A stretch of 64,000 nt of DNA from Phymatolithon calcareum (Eukaryota > Rhodophyta > Florideophyceae > Hapalidiales), in assembly GCA_977006965.1 (NCBI GenBank), contig OZ345373.1:1798001-1862000 (forward strand), given 5' to 3'. Shown here piece after piece: positions 22,340-32,648 of the stretch; position 1 is the stretch's first letter, and every line of letters begins with the position of its first letter. The translations under genes and the position numbers were made by a program. Under the pieces are notes generated by a model. That model was not told the DNA's origin and searched no databases. It was given only the letters and a program-made list of their open reading frames with translations.

Positions 22340-22860
22340 CTACTACACATAGAGTGCCTCAAGAAATATGAAGATCTGCAGCAAGCTCTGGACAAAGCCA
22401 AGGAGGGCTCAGTCTCAAAGAAAAGGCCACGAAAAGAAATAATTGAGTTATGGGTATAGGAAGAAGAAGGCAGATCGCTCGAGATATCAACTGATTAGAA
22501 CAAAGTACCGGTGGTTCTCCGCGTAAGAGAAAGGTGGACACGATTGCGATGCCTACGGCTGATATTCAACAGAGCACCTCTTTGGAGGAAATCAGTTCTA
22601 GGTGCATACATTGGTGTCACAGCCGTGATTGAGCTGGTCGCACTCCAACGCATTCTATCTTCATACAAGATTAGTCCTGAAATTGAATATGAATATAAGC
22701 GACTCACTAGAACACTTGTTGGGAGAGAAATACGAATCAAGGATATACTGAACAGTCAAACTACGTTAGCTTAGAAAATCGTGCAAAAGCGGCCCTGTCA
22801 CTCTTGAAGAGAGGCCTTGGGAGCTTTTAAAATAACTCAGCACATATCCCCTTACGTTGG
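22340..22860 (+). pseudogene. LINE-C ORF2 C-terminus and 3' tail
   Basis: The frame containing LRCLRLIFNRAPLW and GAYIGVTAVIELVALQRI and ending REIRIKDIL is matched by a second copy at 40005-40210. The upstream segment (QALDKAKEGSVSKKRPRK) recalls the LINE-A region ILEAATKVEEGKKRPIPS. After the stop, GAGGCCTTGGGAGCTTTTAA forms the family tail. I infer this is the 3' end of the LINE interrupted at 18674. Confidence 0.55.
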
Positions 22861-25138
22861 CATCATCAGAAACTTGGCAACACTTTGTACTTACGGGCCC
22901 AGAGGAGTTACTGCGCTCAGAGCACGTAGCCTTTCAGTCTGCGTCACTCCCGCAACCCACAAACCACTACAGACACGTTCAGTGTCCCTGCGGAAATTAA
23001 AACTTTTCCTCAGGCATCTGCATCCAGGTGCGCTCGTAACTCTTAAATAGTAAACTCCTTCTTATTACAGCTCTGCTAATATGCTCAAATCCGTAATACT
23101 CGGACGTCGTAGCCCTAGATTCAAAAAGCCTCCTCTGGAGGAGGGAAAGGCTTATTTCGTTAGAGGCTCAGGATCACTGTTGTATTTTGTCAAGTGGTAT
23201 TTTCGATGGCGTCGCAGAAGACAGTGGCAAAGAGTAGTAACTGGCCAAATGCTTTTTCAGTCGCATTGTGCTTCTCTTTGGTTGGTTGGTTTCTTCGCGT
23301 GAACTCTTCGATATCATTCTTGGGACAGGTGCGATATCAACTAATTAGTGTAACGCGGAAGGAAGAGCTACCTACCGCCCACTTTACCGCCAATTGGTGG
23401 TGTCGTGTTTTCGGGAGTCTGATAATCGCCGGTGCTGACTGCAGTGCCACAGCAGTGATGTGCGGCCTACGTGGTCACGTGTGCAGTGCAGATGCGTTGT
23501 CCCGTTGTGATGGGAAAACCCACAACACCGAAACACCACAACAAACACTGAGTCGGCAGCTTGGCAGAGTTTGGTGGTTCGCAGCGGGTGAAGGCTCGAA
23601 TGCGTTCATACCCGTTGGGCTATGCAGAATGGGGACTGTCAGCCCCTCGGCTTAGTGAAGATCTTGGTCGCGCTCACGAGCGCGTGAGTATGAGTAAACG
23701 GTTTCGGGCGGTCAACTTCCGGCACTCGCCGGGAACACGACACACACAGCTTCTAGGGGTTTGGCATTCGCGCGCTCGTCCTTGACGGACGGCGTCAGCG
23801 GGCGCGAGCTCGCGCTTGGAGCCGGGTGCTCGCTCTTGCGGCGCACGGTGGACGCCCGGAAAAGCAAAAACAGGAAACGAATACAAAGGTTCAGCACAAC
23901 AGGAATCTTTCTTGGGTTCTGATACAAATGCAGCGAAACGAAAGAAGTGCGGTCGTGATGATCAACCACGGTGGTTTGAGCAAAGCAACTTCCACGCGCG
24001 ATGACCGAGCAGGAGGTTTGGGCTTGGAGTGGATCGCGGCAACGGTCCTGCGGGGTGGTCGCGGTTGAAGGTGACGTCACCGAACAGCAAGATTTGCACA
24101 CCGAAGTTCTCCGCCGGTTTAGTTTGGCGGATATAGATTCTAGCTATATATTACGTAGCGAAGCGAAGAGGAACCAGCATAGTATGCTCCTGATTGATTG
24201 TTATCGGCGCTTGCTTATTGATTATGATTCGGGAACTACCCACCACCTCATTGGGCACTGGGACCCCATCTGGGCAATCCACGCGAGGACCAGAAAACCC
24301 CCTGGGGCTCCACACTGACCAGAGATGATCATACAGGAAGCAATTTTATTCTTTCTGGTGAAGTCTAAGGACGTATCCGTCCTTGAAAGGCAAGTCCTTA
24401 AAATGCTCATGAATCTGTAAGTGCAACATTGACGTGTTGTAGTTCTTATTCAGTCATCCACAAATGCTCTGCGTAGGTTTAGGAATATCAATACATCATA
24501 TATGACCTCTGCGGTTGGCCAGGTCCATAGGATAGTCCATGCGACCACCCAAATTGAAAAAGCCCTCGGCGAAATAGGACTACTGTAGAAGAGCGTCACC
24601 ATTGAGTGCTGCTAGCGATCAGCCACCAGTTGTCGCTACATTGTAAGAAATGTCTTCCATTTTAGAAGAATTAAAAATAACGAAAGCTGGCAGTGCACAC
24701 TGGATATGATGCTTCCCGACGTTTTCTTAGATCACACAGTGCTGTAATTTTTTTAGTTCGAGTTTATTTAAAAGCCCCGCAGACTTCCGAAGATATGGGC
24801 GAGGCTTCCTCTGATGCTATCTACCTACAGTGCTGTAATGCACGCACTCGGCTGTAGAAAGAAGTACTATTAGTTACTGAAAGGAGAGTTGCCTCACAAG
24901 GGTTTTTTCGTCACGGTTTAGTTGTTTATTTGAAAGCCTTCATTAGCACTCCTAAGACTGTGCGGAAGCAGCTTTCCGTAACTAGTTCATTCTAGTATAT
25001 CGCCTGGTCCCTAATACAGGGACTCGTCGTTCTCTATATTGTCAATTATGGTGACGCTGTAGAGTAGTATTTAATCTAATGCCTTTTCCGTTCTTAACAT
25101 TTCTCCGCATTCCAGTGTGCAAGGGATGTGTAAAGGGG
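22861..25138. other. Region without recognised genes
   Basis: Frames up to 153 codons (23194-23655 plus) have no recognisable domain. Around 24210-24270 the frame reads LLIDYDSGTTHHLIGH, which resembles a Copia protease active site (DSGAT), but the flanking frames do not support it strongly. Two retroelement-like tails lie at 24745-24835 and about 24915-24990, both reading on the minus strand. Confidence 0.35.
24745..24835 (-). repeat. LINE-B family 3' tail
   Basis: The minus strand reads GGCATCAGAGGAAGCC-like sequence, then ATATCTTCGGAAGTCTG and GGGGCTTTTAAATAAACT before an A-rich end. Nearly the same sequence is at 63085-63165 on the plus strand. It is a 3' terminus of a retroelement family whose coding part is not in this window. 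Confidence 0.65.
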
Positions 25139-25452
25139 CTATCAGCAGGGCCCGAGCCAATTTGACTGCTGGGGATTGCTGTCTGCGAAGCAATCTCGCA
25201 ATCTACTTGCTCCCAGAATATTTTTGCAATCCCAACTGCAATCCCACCTCCCAAGAGGGAGCAATCCCTACTGCAATTCAATGATTAGCAAGCAATCCCA
25301 ACTTCAATTCCATAAATCCGCTACTTTTTCTGAGGCCTACCAGGCTATTTTGCTCCAGCAAGGTGGGTTCCGGAAATAGTATGCTTCAAAAGGTGGGTGA
25401 TGGCTTATATACTTATTACGTAGTTGCGCACATGGAAACGGCATAATTATAC

Positions 25453-26062
25453 CAGGGGAATGTTAGAAATGTAGACAACTGGGCGAAATGGATTGGCCCT
25501 CCTGATCAGGAAGGACTTGTGTGAAGGTATTATTAGGGCCTTATGAAGGATATCATAACAGGAGCTGGAAACGGAGTACGGTGCGAATGAACGAGTGAAG
25601 GATATCATAACAGCCCCCTCGCACCGTACGGAGTTGAAAGCTTGTACACGTATATCTTGTAGAGCGGTTTTAGATGCGCGTGGATGACGGCTTACTTGAC
25701 TGGGTGACCTTGAACCGAGAAGGTAGTGTTCCATGTTTCCTGTTCGTACTGTTATTCTGCTTGCTGCGTTAGAAATTCCGGAAAATGTATTTCGAGGTGG
25801 GCGTGGTGTGAATTGAACTCGTGACTGTACTTTGGAAAGCGCAGTATATGATACCGTAAACTGGGACCATAACCTGTTAGAAATGTAGACAACTGGGCCA
25901 AAGGGATTGGCCCCTCTGATCAGGAAGGACTTTTGTGAAGGGATTTTTAGGGCCTTATGAAGGATATCATAACAGGGAATGTTATGCGGGGGAGTAACGC
26001 AAACCCACTGTCATACTGCTTTTCTGAAAATGGGTTCTTACAATTCCCATAACATTCCCCTG
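25453..26062. mobile_element. 91-bp MITE (interrupted by a TRIM)
   Basis: The perfect 15-bp TIR CAGGGGAATGTTATG is restored at the left end once the TRIM is removed, and its reverse complement CATAACATTCCCCTG closes the element at 26062. ATTATAC flanks both sides (25446-25452, 26063-26069). Removing the TRIM and one copy of its 5-bp duplication leaves 91 bp. Confidence 0.8.
25461..25974. mobile_element. TRIM-like mini LTR retrotransposon, 514 bp
   Basis: Two 100-bp direct repeats (25461-25560 and 25875-25974) begin TGTTA and end TAACA, as LTRs do, and differ at only a handful of positions. The 5-bp sequence GGGAA lies directly on both sides (25456-25460, 25975-25979). The 314-bp interior has no coding capacity but contains inverted arms GTACGGTGCGA and TCGCACCGTAC. 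Primer-binding site and polypurine tract are not obvious. This fits a terminal-repeat retrotransposon in miniature. Confidence 0.82.
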
Positions 26063-26218
26063 ATTATACGATGCTGGTACCTCTCTCAAGAAGTGAAGCA
26101 GTAATTTTTTGAAACAGAAAGAACTGTGATATCGGAACTCAATTTCGACAGAAGGGAGAAAATAAAATGCTTTTTTCACGGTGCACGGGATCACTGGGGA
26201 CTCCCCAGTGGGGAGCAT

Positions 26219-26613
26219 TGTGAAATGCTTGGGATATATCCGCTCTGTGCAGCTGACGTGCACGGCGGTTCGAGGTCGCGGCTCGTGATGAGTCTGGACC
26301 ATCTGGATGCATCATTATAATCAGATGAACCGAAAGGGGATTATTAGAACATCTGGACCATAGGGGCAACGGTCCTGTATAGGGTCATTTAGAATACTAT
26401 ATACACTGGTACTGAGTAGCAGGCAGTGGAAGAATATGAAGCAAGGAGTAAAAGACGTTTGCGTACACAAAGTTCAAGGTAGGCAATTCTGCGTCACCGG
26501 TCGTAGGTGAGCACTTGCGCGGTTCCGCGGTCGGTTCGTAGGCCGGGAATTAGCATTCTATCTTTTGTGTTACTACACGTTCTTCCTCAAACAAAAAACC
26601 CTGTCTGATCACA
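26219..26613 (+). repeat. Copia-2 5' LTR
   Basis: Direct repeat partner of 30169-30563, with TGTGA and TCACA termini. A TATATACACT segment near 26400 may be the promoter region. Confidence 0.88.
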
Positions 26614-26702
26614 TTCGCGAATTCCCCATTCAGGGAGATATCCGAGGAAAGATCCATCAAATTTGAACGGAAAAAGCGATCTCATCTTTTGTTGAGATTT
26701 TA

Positions 26703-26850
26703 AAAGTGCTACTGCTACTACTGGTAGTGCTCTGCCTGTCATTGTCCCTGCTACTGCCATTGCTGCTGCTGTTATTGCTGCTGCTATTGTTTCTGATTGT
26801 TTCTGTCCTTGCTGCTGCTGTTGCTGCTGTTGCTGCTGCTTTTCTCTTGC
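26703..26850. repeat. Imperfect CTG/CAG repeat tract
   Basis: The plus strand is rich in CTG, TTG and CTA triplets, reading Leu-rich on plus and Gln/Ala-rich on minus. It lies in the expected gag-leader interval of Copia-2. The resulting minus-strand frame (26587-26979) runs into the LTR and is probably not a gene. Confidence 0.7.
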
Positions 26851-27420
26851 AAATATGTTGTTCTGCTTTAAGTCTTTGGAAGACAAATTAAGGCAACTTG
26901 AACCAAAGGAAGTGGGGATAGTTTTGACTGTCCTGGCACGCAAAAACGGGAGTAGTCGGCTTTTGGAGGTGGTTGTCAAGGCGCTACCTGGGCTTCCTCT
27001 CGTACTCTCTACCTCCTGACTTGTCTATTTGCTTTTGTCAATAGCAAGGAGGATTGCTGTCCTGTCAGACGCTGCGGAACCACAACCAGAGGGAGAACCT
27101 GGTGTCAGCGCAAGCTTGTGGTGTCCGCGGGGCGGCCTTCTGGACGGGGTGTTGTAACTTTTGGAAGCTAAAACCTTTCTGAGACAACCAAAAAGGGCAA
27201 ATAACAGGAATAGTGGGGACTTTATGTCCCACGTCGAATTAGCCGGCCTGAACGCACATCTGGTTGGGCTCATCCTGTCCGTTCGTGACCTTTCTGCTCG
27301 GGTTAGTGCCAGTGTCATGACTGGGGAGCATGTCAAGCGGGCATTTGCGGAAATGTTTCCCCCCGCTGATTTGTTTTCCCCCGAAACGAGTGGGAGTACG
27401 AAACTATGTACACTGAGCTC

Positions 27421-28530
27421 GAGTTGAAGCGAATTCATCGTCATTTCTATCATCCACAACCAGATAGAATCTACAGCTTGATGAGGAGAGCCGGTGACGC
27501 GAACGGAAACTCAGAAACTCTGAAAATGCTGGACAAACTGACCTGAGAATGTGATGTTTGCCAGCGACTCTCAGAACAACCTGGAAGATTCCGTGTCTCC
27601 GTACCTCATGACGACATCGTTTCTAATCTCCTTTTTATAATGGACCTTATGGCACTAGAAACGAAAACTGTTCTGCATATAATCTGCAAAGAAACACTTT
27701 TCAGTGCAGCTGTATTTCTTGTTCATGGGGAGACGACTGCTGCTGTCTGGCAGGCGTAGGCCAGATATTGGGTGAATCCCTACGTCGGCTACTCAAAGTC
27801 CATCCATGCTGAGCAAGGTTCCCAATTTCAGTCAGACGAATGGAAAGCCTTGTTAAAATCGTGCGGAATCGACCGATACGATTCTGGAGTTGAAAGTAAC
27901 AATGCGCGTTGTGTTAGTGAGCGTTATCATCTGTTTCTGCGTCAGATATTTCGAAAGATTAGGACGGTACATCCAAAAATACCGCTTGATGACGGACTCT
28001 CGCTTGCCGTCCAATCAATGAACTGCACTGCTGGACCGAACGGATTATCGCCAACACTTCTTGTGTTTGGAATAATGCCACAGTTTCCCTCTGGATTCTC
28101 GGATCTTCCAGGGCAAAGAGAACGCATGAGGGCAATGAAGGTTGCAAGAAAAGAAATAAATAAGACAATAGCATCGGCAAGACTGAAGAGAGCAAGTCGC
28201 AGAGGTGTTCCAAACGCTTCCGACAATGACTTAATGATTGGAATGGATGTCGTAATGTATAGGGAGAAACCAGTGAAAAAATGGGTGGGCCCCTGTACAG
28301 TTGTCGCTGGAGACAACAAGAATGTTTGGCTGGATATAAACGGGAAACTAGTTCTCGTTTCCGTCGACAAAATCAAAGAGTACAGGACCCCGGACGAAAG
28401 CAGTTCCAATACTCCGGAATTGCCAGCTATCCCTTCCCCAAGCCCTAGTAGACCTTCCGATGATCCCAGTGAAATGGATAGGATCTTCGAACTGGTTATA
28501 ACAGGTAAAGTGTTCCTGTCGCAGCTATAA
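27421..28530 (+). pseudogene. Copia-2 integrase
   Basis: The zinc-binding region reads HRHFYHPQPDRIYSLMRRAG, then CDVCQRLSEQPGRF, an HHCC arrangement. The core follows with FIMDLMAL, IHAEQGSQFQSDEW and GVESNNARCVSERYH. The usual second catalytic Asp (D in DxGSQF) reads Glu, and stops lie near 27542 and 27760. The C-terminal part (to 28530) has the strand-rich GPCTVVAGDNKNVWLDINGK block. In an active element it would insert the cDNA into chromosomal DNA. Confidence 0.8.
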
Positions 28531-28554
28531 CGCAAATTCAGGACGCTGACTGCA

Positions 28555-30133
28555 AGAACTGAAGGCACCAAAGACTTTGAAGAAACTCCTGCCAGCATTC
28601 TTTTCACCAAAATAATCGACAAAGGCGACCCGAGGTCAAAGTCCGAAGCCTTTGACTCAGCAAGAAAGTCCGAGATTGATAACCTGATTGCACGCACGAC
28701 GTTTTCCATGGTGAAGACGCAATCTGTACCTCATAACGCCAACGTATAAGTGGTCGCTTTGTTGAAACACTGAAGAACGTTGGGACGGAGAATGAAACTG
28801 CGAAAGCACGCTATGTTGGCCAAGGGTTTAAGGACGACATGAAACCTTTCTTAGTCCATAATAACCCACCTCTACGCCAAAGCTCAACGAAGATTATGAC
28901 ATCTATTGCCGCTATCAATGCATTCCGTGATTCTTTCCTTGACGTAACACAAGCCTTTCTACAGGCGAAAGACAAGTTTACCAGAGAGATCTACCTGAAA
29001 CCTCGAGATAAGGATAGGAATCTCTTCGGGCTTCGCCCTGATGAAGTTTTACGTCTGGAGAAACCACTGTACGGAATCGGCGACGCTGGTGACTACTGGG
29101 GAGAGACCATTTCCGACCACGTTAAGAACAATTTGCAGATGAATCCTATGCATGGTGATCCTTCACTTTACGTGAAGAAGATCAACTCTAGATCCATCGG
29201 CTTTCTTGGGAGCTATGTTGACGACTTGATGTTTGCTGGAAATGCTGCTTTCAACACCGTAATTACCAAAACGATGAACAGGTTTGAGACTAAGCCGATT
29301 TAATGGGACAACTTCGAATCCGTCGAGCTTACCGTAAGTACTCTACCTGCTTCTAATGGCCGACCTGAATTTCACTTGAGCCAGCCTGAGTACATTGACA
29401 AAACAGGGGAGCTTCCTTTCGATCTTAACTTCGAAAAGTTTCGGTCTGCTCGTGCTGTCGTCGGATGGCTCGCTCATAGTCGACCGAACATCTGTTGTGC
29501 CATAAACAGAGCCGCCCAAGTAACTGACAAGTTGTGCGACAAGAAGCATAGTAAGGAGTTCAATGAGGCGATCCGTCGAGTCAGGCAAAGTTCAACATTG
29601 TTTCTGAAGTATTGGATCCTGAGTCTCTCCATCTTCGAGTATATGCTGATGCATCGTTTGCATCGAATGAAGACTCATCATCGCAACTGGGCTACATTAT
29701 CTTTCTTTGTGATAAGGATAACAATTGCCATGTGCTTGCGTATAGCAGCAGGAAGTCTAAACGTGTTGTACGATGGATCATGGCCAGTGAGATCTATGCA
29801 TTCTCTGCCGCCTTTGACCACGCATGCATGATCAAGCATGATCTTGAGACGATATTGGGTTGCAAAGTACCGCTTTCTATGTTCACGGATTCTAAGCAGA
29901 TCTTTGACGTAATTACTCGCGCCTCCCATACTACCGAAAAAAGATTGATGATTGACATTGCTGCAACGAGAGAATCTTACAGCAAGAACGAGATATGTAA
30001 TGTTGGTCTAGTTCCCGGTGATAAGAATCCCGCGGACGGGATGACCAAGCCAGTGTTTTGCAGTGCCCTTTTCAATCTGCTTGATATCGGATTTGACAAC
30101 GAGCCTGTTGTGCAGTGGGTATACCCCGTTTAA
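28555..30133 (+). pseudogene. Copia-2 reverse transcriptase and RNase H
   Basis: 28839-29303 contains FRDSFLDVTQAFLQAK (first catalytic Asp region), LEKPLYGIGDAGDYW and GSYVDDLMFAGN (the YVDD catalytic box). A stop follows at about 29301, then 29376-29590 has VVGWLAHSRPNICCAINRAA. RNase H at 29612-30133 has LRVYADASFAS, MASEIYAFSAAFDHA, FTDSKQIFDV and GDKNPADGMTK, and ends at a stop just before the polypurine tract. Two or three frame breaks make the copy inactive, but each block is well preserved. Confidence 0.85.
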
Positions 30134-30168
30134 GATTACCACAAGCTCGTATTTTAGAAAGGCGGGAC

Positions 30169-30563
30169 TTTGAAACGCTTGGGATATGTCCGCTCTGTGC
30201 AGCTGACGTTCACGGCGGTCCGAGGTCGCGGCTCGTGATGCGTCTGGACCATCTGGATGCATCATTATAATCAGATGAACCGAAAGGGGATTATTAGAAC
30301 ATCTGGACCATAGGGGCAACGGTCCTGTATAGGGTCATTTGGAATACTATATACACTGGTACTGAGTAGCAGGCAGTGGAAGAATATGAAGCAAGGAGTA
30401 AAAGACGTTTGCGTACACAAAGTTCAAGGTAGGCAATTCTGCGTCACCGGTCGTAGGTGAGCACTTGCGCGGTTCCGCGGTCGGTTCGTAGGCCGGGAAT
30501 TAGCATTCTATCTTTTGTGTTACTACACGTTCTTCCTCAAACAAAAAACCCTGTCTGATCACA
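30169..30563 (+). repeat. Copia-2 3' LTR
   Basis: Direct repeat partner of 26219-26613. It begins TTTGA rather than TGTGA and ends TCACA, followed by AGCAT. Confidence 0.88.
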
Positions 30564-30840
30564 AGCATGGCAGCATTTTGGCCCGACAATTGTATGGTTT
30601 ATTTGGGCCCAAATGATGGTGTGCTTCCCGGTTGATACATGACTTCCCCGTTGGTAATCTCCAATGACGAGTACAAGCATGGCGTGCAATCCTATATGCA
30701 ATTCCTCGGGCTCCTTTTCATTTGCAATCCCGGATTGCAATCCCAAAGGATATCTCAATCCATAAAGCAATCCCCCAAAATTGCAATTGGGAGCAAGTAA
30801 CTTCGCAGCGCAATCAGATTGGCTCCACCCCTGCCTATCA

Positions 30841-31280
30841 ATTGTTTTATGTTTTAAAATCCCCAAGAACCTCAATTTCAGTAATAGGGCTGTTTCTCGC
30901 TGGCTTCCATATCTAATATTCTCTAGTCTCCTCTAATCTCCTTAATTCGCCGTTCTCCGTGCTCGGGTTACTCTTCTGCATTATATTCGGTCTCACAAGC
31001 GTATCCGGTCCCGGCAGTGCGCCTGTTTGGCGTCCGCCCATCGGCTGCACAGCGAATCGTCGGCGGCCGAGATGCAGCTTATGATTCTCAGTTCTATTTG
31101 CGCACGTATCGAGAACGCGCAGCAATGAATCCTGAGCAGACGCGCACAGGCCGTGAAGGATCTCGTGGATGCTATTGCGGGCGAATTTGAGCACGCATGG
31201 ATGGTAACTGATTGTTGTCTCCCGCTATTGATTAATGACTGAAAACGGCCGATTTTAACTCGTCCGAAATGAAAGTCTGC
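30841..31280. other. Intergenic, no gene recognised
   Basis: A minus-strand frame of 93 codons (30913-31194) has no known motif. The interval lies between the hAT-like element and a LINE-A fragment. Confidence 0.4.
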
Positions 31281-31291
31281 TTCTCAAGTTT

Positions 31292-31642
31292 AGCAAGGAT
31301 GCTATCTAAGATCTCAAGTCAGGCCTATCAAAAGACAAGCTATCATATGAAGAAAGTGCTTTTACAAGGAGGGCACTCGACGAAATACTTGCCATGTATC
31401 AGGCGGCCAAGGCCACTCTCGAAACCTGAAACCCGCGACTCAAGACAGTGGAATATTTTTCCCCCTCGAGGCTCTAAGCCAGAGGTAGGTTTTGATATTT
31501 TCGCCAGATCGTGTCTAAATCGACCACGCTAACATACAAGAACGATAGACCCTGTTTGTGGCCCAATGGCCTTCGCAAAGTTGCCCCAAGCGTCTGCAGA
31601 TGCGTTGGTAACTTTTAAATAAAAAACTTACACTTCTTCTTC
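31292..31642 (+). mobile_element. 5'-truncated LINE-A insertion, 351 bp
   Basis: It matches the last 30-odd codons and the 3' UTR of LINE-A at 35153-37972 almost base for base (codons for ALDEILAMYQAAKATLET are visible) and ends in (CTT)n. The 11-bp sequence TTCTCAAGTTT lies on both sides (31281-31291, 31643-31653). It is a typical 5'-truncated LINE insertion and looks recent. Confidence 0.85.
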
Positions 31643-31653
31643 TTCTCAAGTTT

Positions 31654-32648
31654 TGCACTAGGCGTTTGGATTCTTGGCGTCCAGGGTTCCAAGTGCATGA
31701 CGAATTCAATTATTGGCTCTAGCAGCATATTGTATGTTTTTTAACTGTTTTCAAGTGACAAAGCCCACAGGATGAGACACTCAGGGATCTCGGTTGATGA
31801 ATAGCCATCTAGAAATTTCAAATACGCTTCCGAAATGGCTCAGAGATTGTGATGTCGGAATTGGGGAACGATTTGATTTTTACGGAAGATGGACGTCGCC
31901 GTGCTAGTCGATTTTAGTCGAGTCATGAGTTGGAGATCTTAATGTCAAGTGTGTCTCGCGAAGCTAGGACGTGCGTCGAAGTGGTGATGTGGTCAAGTAC
32001 GGTGTTCCAGAGAGCATCTCACAGGAAGGGCACTCGGCTCGTCTCAGTTGCTGTGGTTCCGTAGACAGCTTTTGCATGCGCTGAAATTTTTTTAGTGCCA
32101 TGCTTATCGAAATTGCACAGACGCTTTTACAAGCGCATAGGCCTTCTCAAAACGAAATGATACTTTTAATGTTCTCGGACATGTTTATTTGATTTCATGG
32201 CGCAATAGACCAGACTAGCGGCAACAAACTGTCTTGTGTTGTTGGAGTATTATTTCAGTAAGTGGATTCGAGCGCAAGTTAGTAGGGTATTTCCATGCAA
32301 AGGACATGATTTTTACTGCATGTGCAGGTGCCTCGACCTTTCACATACTATAACCACTCAAGCTTAGAGCACTTCTTTCATGCTGCCTCAGAAGTGAACC
32401 ACGTAATGGGATCCTTCATTCTATTGCACACTCCAGCCGAACATTGCATCTGAGAAATGCATTTCTGGTCAGGGAGCGAACGGTAGTATCGATTTGAGAC
32501 GCTCTCTTTCACGAATAAAATTATTTTGCCCTTGGATCAATATGCAATAATACAGACGGAACCATCGTGCTCATGGTATATGCACAGAAGCAAACACAAG
32601 ATTCAAGAGGAAGCAAATAAGACCAGAGACCTTCCATATGCGCATGCA
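31654..32648. other. Upstream region of the beta-helix gene
   Basis: No coding signal seen. The last 100 bases precede the signal-peptide Met at 32649; an AATAAAATTATTTT word at 32514-32527 is AT-rich but not a clear promoter. Confidence 0.4.

Larger units (their letters stand above)
13904..22860 (+). mobile_element. LINE-C: long, decayed non-LTR retrotransposon, split by a DNA transposon
   Basis: In order it contains a structured leader, ORF1-like frames (13963-14995), a spacer, an AP-type endonuclease (16061-16822), reverse transcriptase (16829 to about 18100) and post-RT regions to 18597. A 3.26-kb DNA transposon lies at 18674-21930. LINE C-terminal sequence then resumes, with its 3' tail ending in a TTTTAAAATAA block near 22840. 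The continuation is supported by a homologous C-terminal and tail copy at 40005-40262. The RT is broken by frameshifts, so this copy is dead. Confidence 0.7.
26219..30563 (+). mobile_element. Copia retrotransposon (Copia-2) with two LTRs
   Basis: Two 395-bp LTRs with 5-bp target duplications AGCAT (26214-26218 and 30564-30568) bound an interior that encodes integrase, RT and RNase H in Copia order. The 5' LTR begins TGTGA and ends TCACA; the 3' LTR begins TTTGA, a change in the terminal dinucleotide. The LTRs differ at roughly seven to ten positions by eye, so the insertion is fairly recent, yet the polyprotein has several stops and frameshifts. A purine-rich GAAAGGCGGGA tract precedes the 3' LTR. 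No tRNA primer site was recognised after the 5' LTR. Confidence 0.88.
25145..30834. mobile_element. hAT-like element holding two further insertions
   Basis: The left end GCAGGGCCCGAGCCAATTTG matches the reverse complement of the right end (GCAGGGGTGGAGCCAATCTG), and the similarity continues for about 55 nt with GAAG and TTGCTCCC words. CTATCA directly flanks both ends (25139-25144, 30835-30840). Read as hAT (start CAG, 8-bp duplication), 6 of 8 bp match. Without the nested elements the unit is only about 0.72 kb, has GCAATCCC iterations in both arms and no transposase, so it is a MITE. Confidence 0.7.

Noticed and set aside
26587-26979. Poly-Gln/Ala minus-strand frame of 130 codons
   Set aside because: It arises from a CTG/CAG repeat in the Copia-2 leader, opposite to the element, and ends inside the LTR.
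27942-28709. Minus-strand frame of 255 codons
   Set aside because: It is the antisense shadow of the Copia-2 integrase, which has clear motifs on the plus strand.
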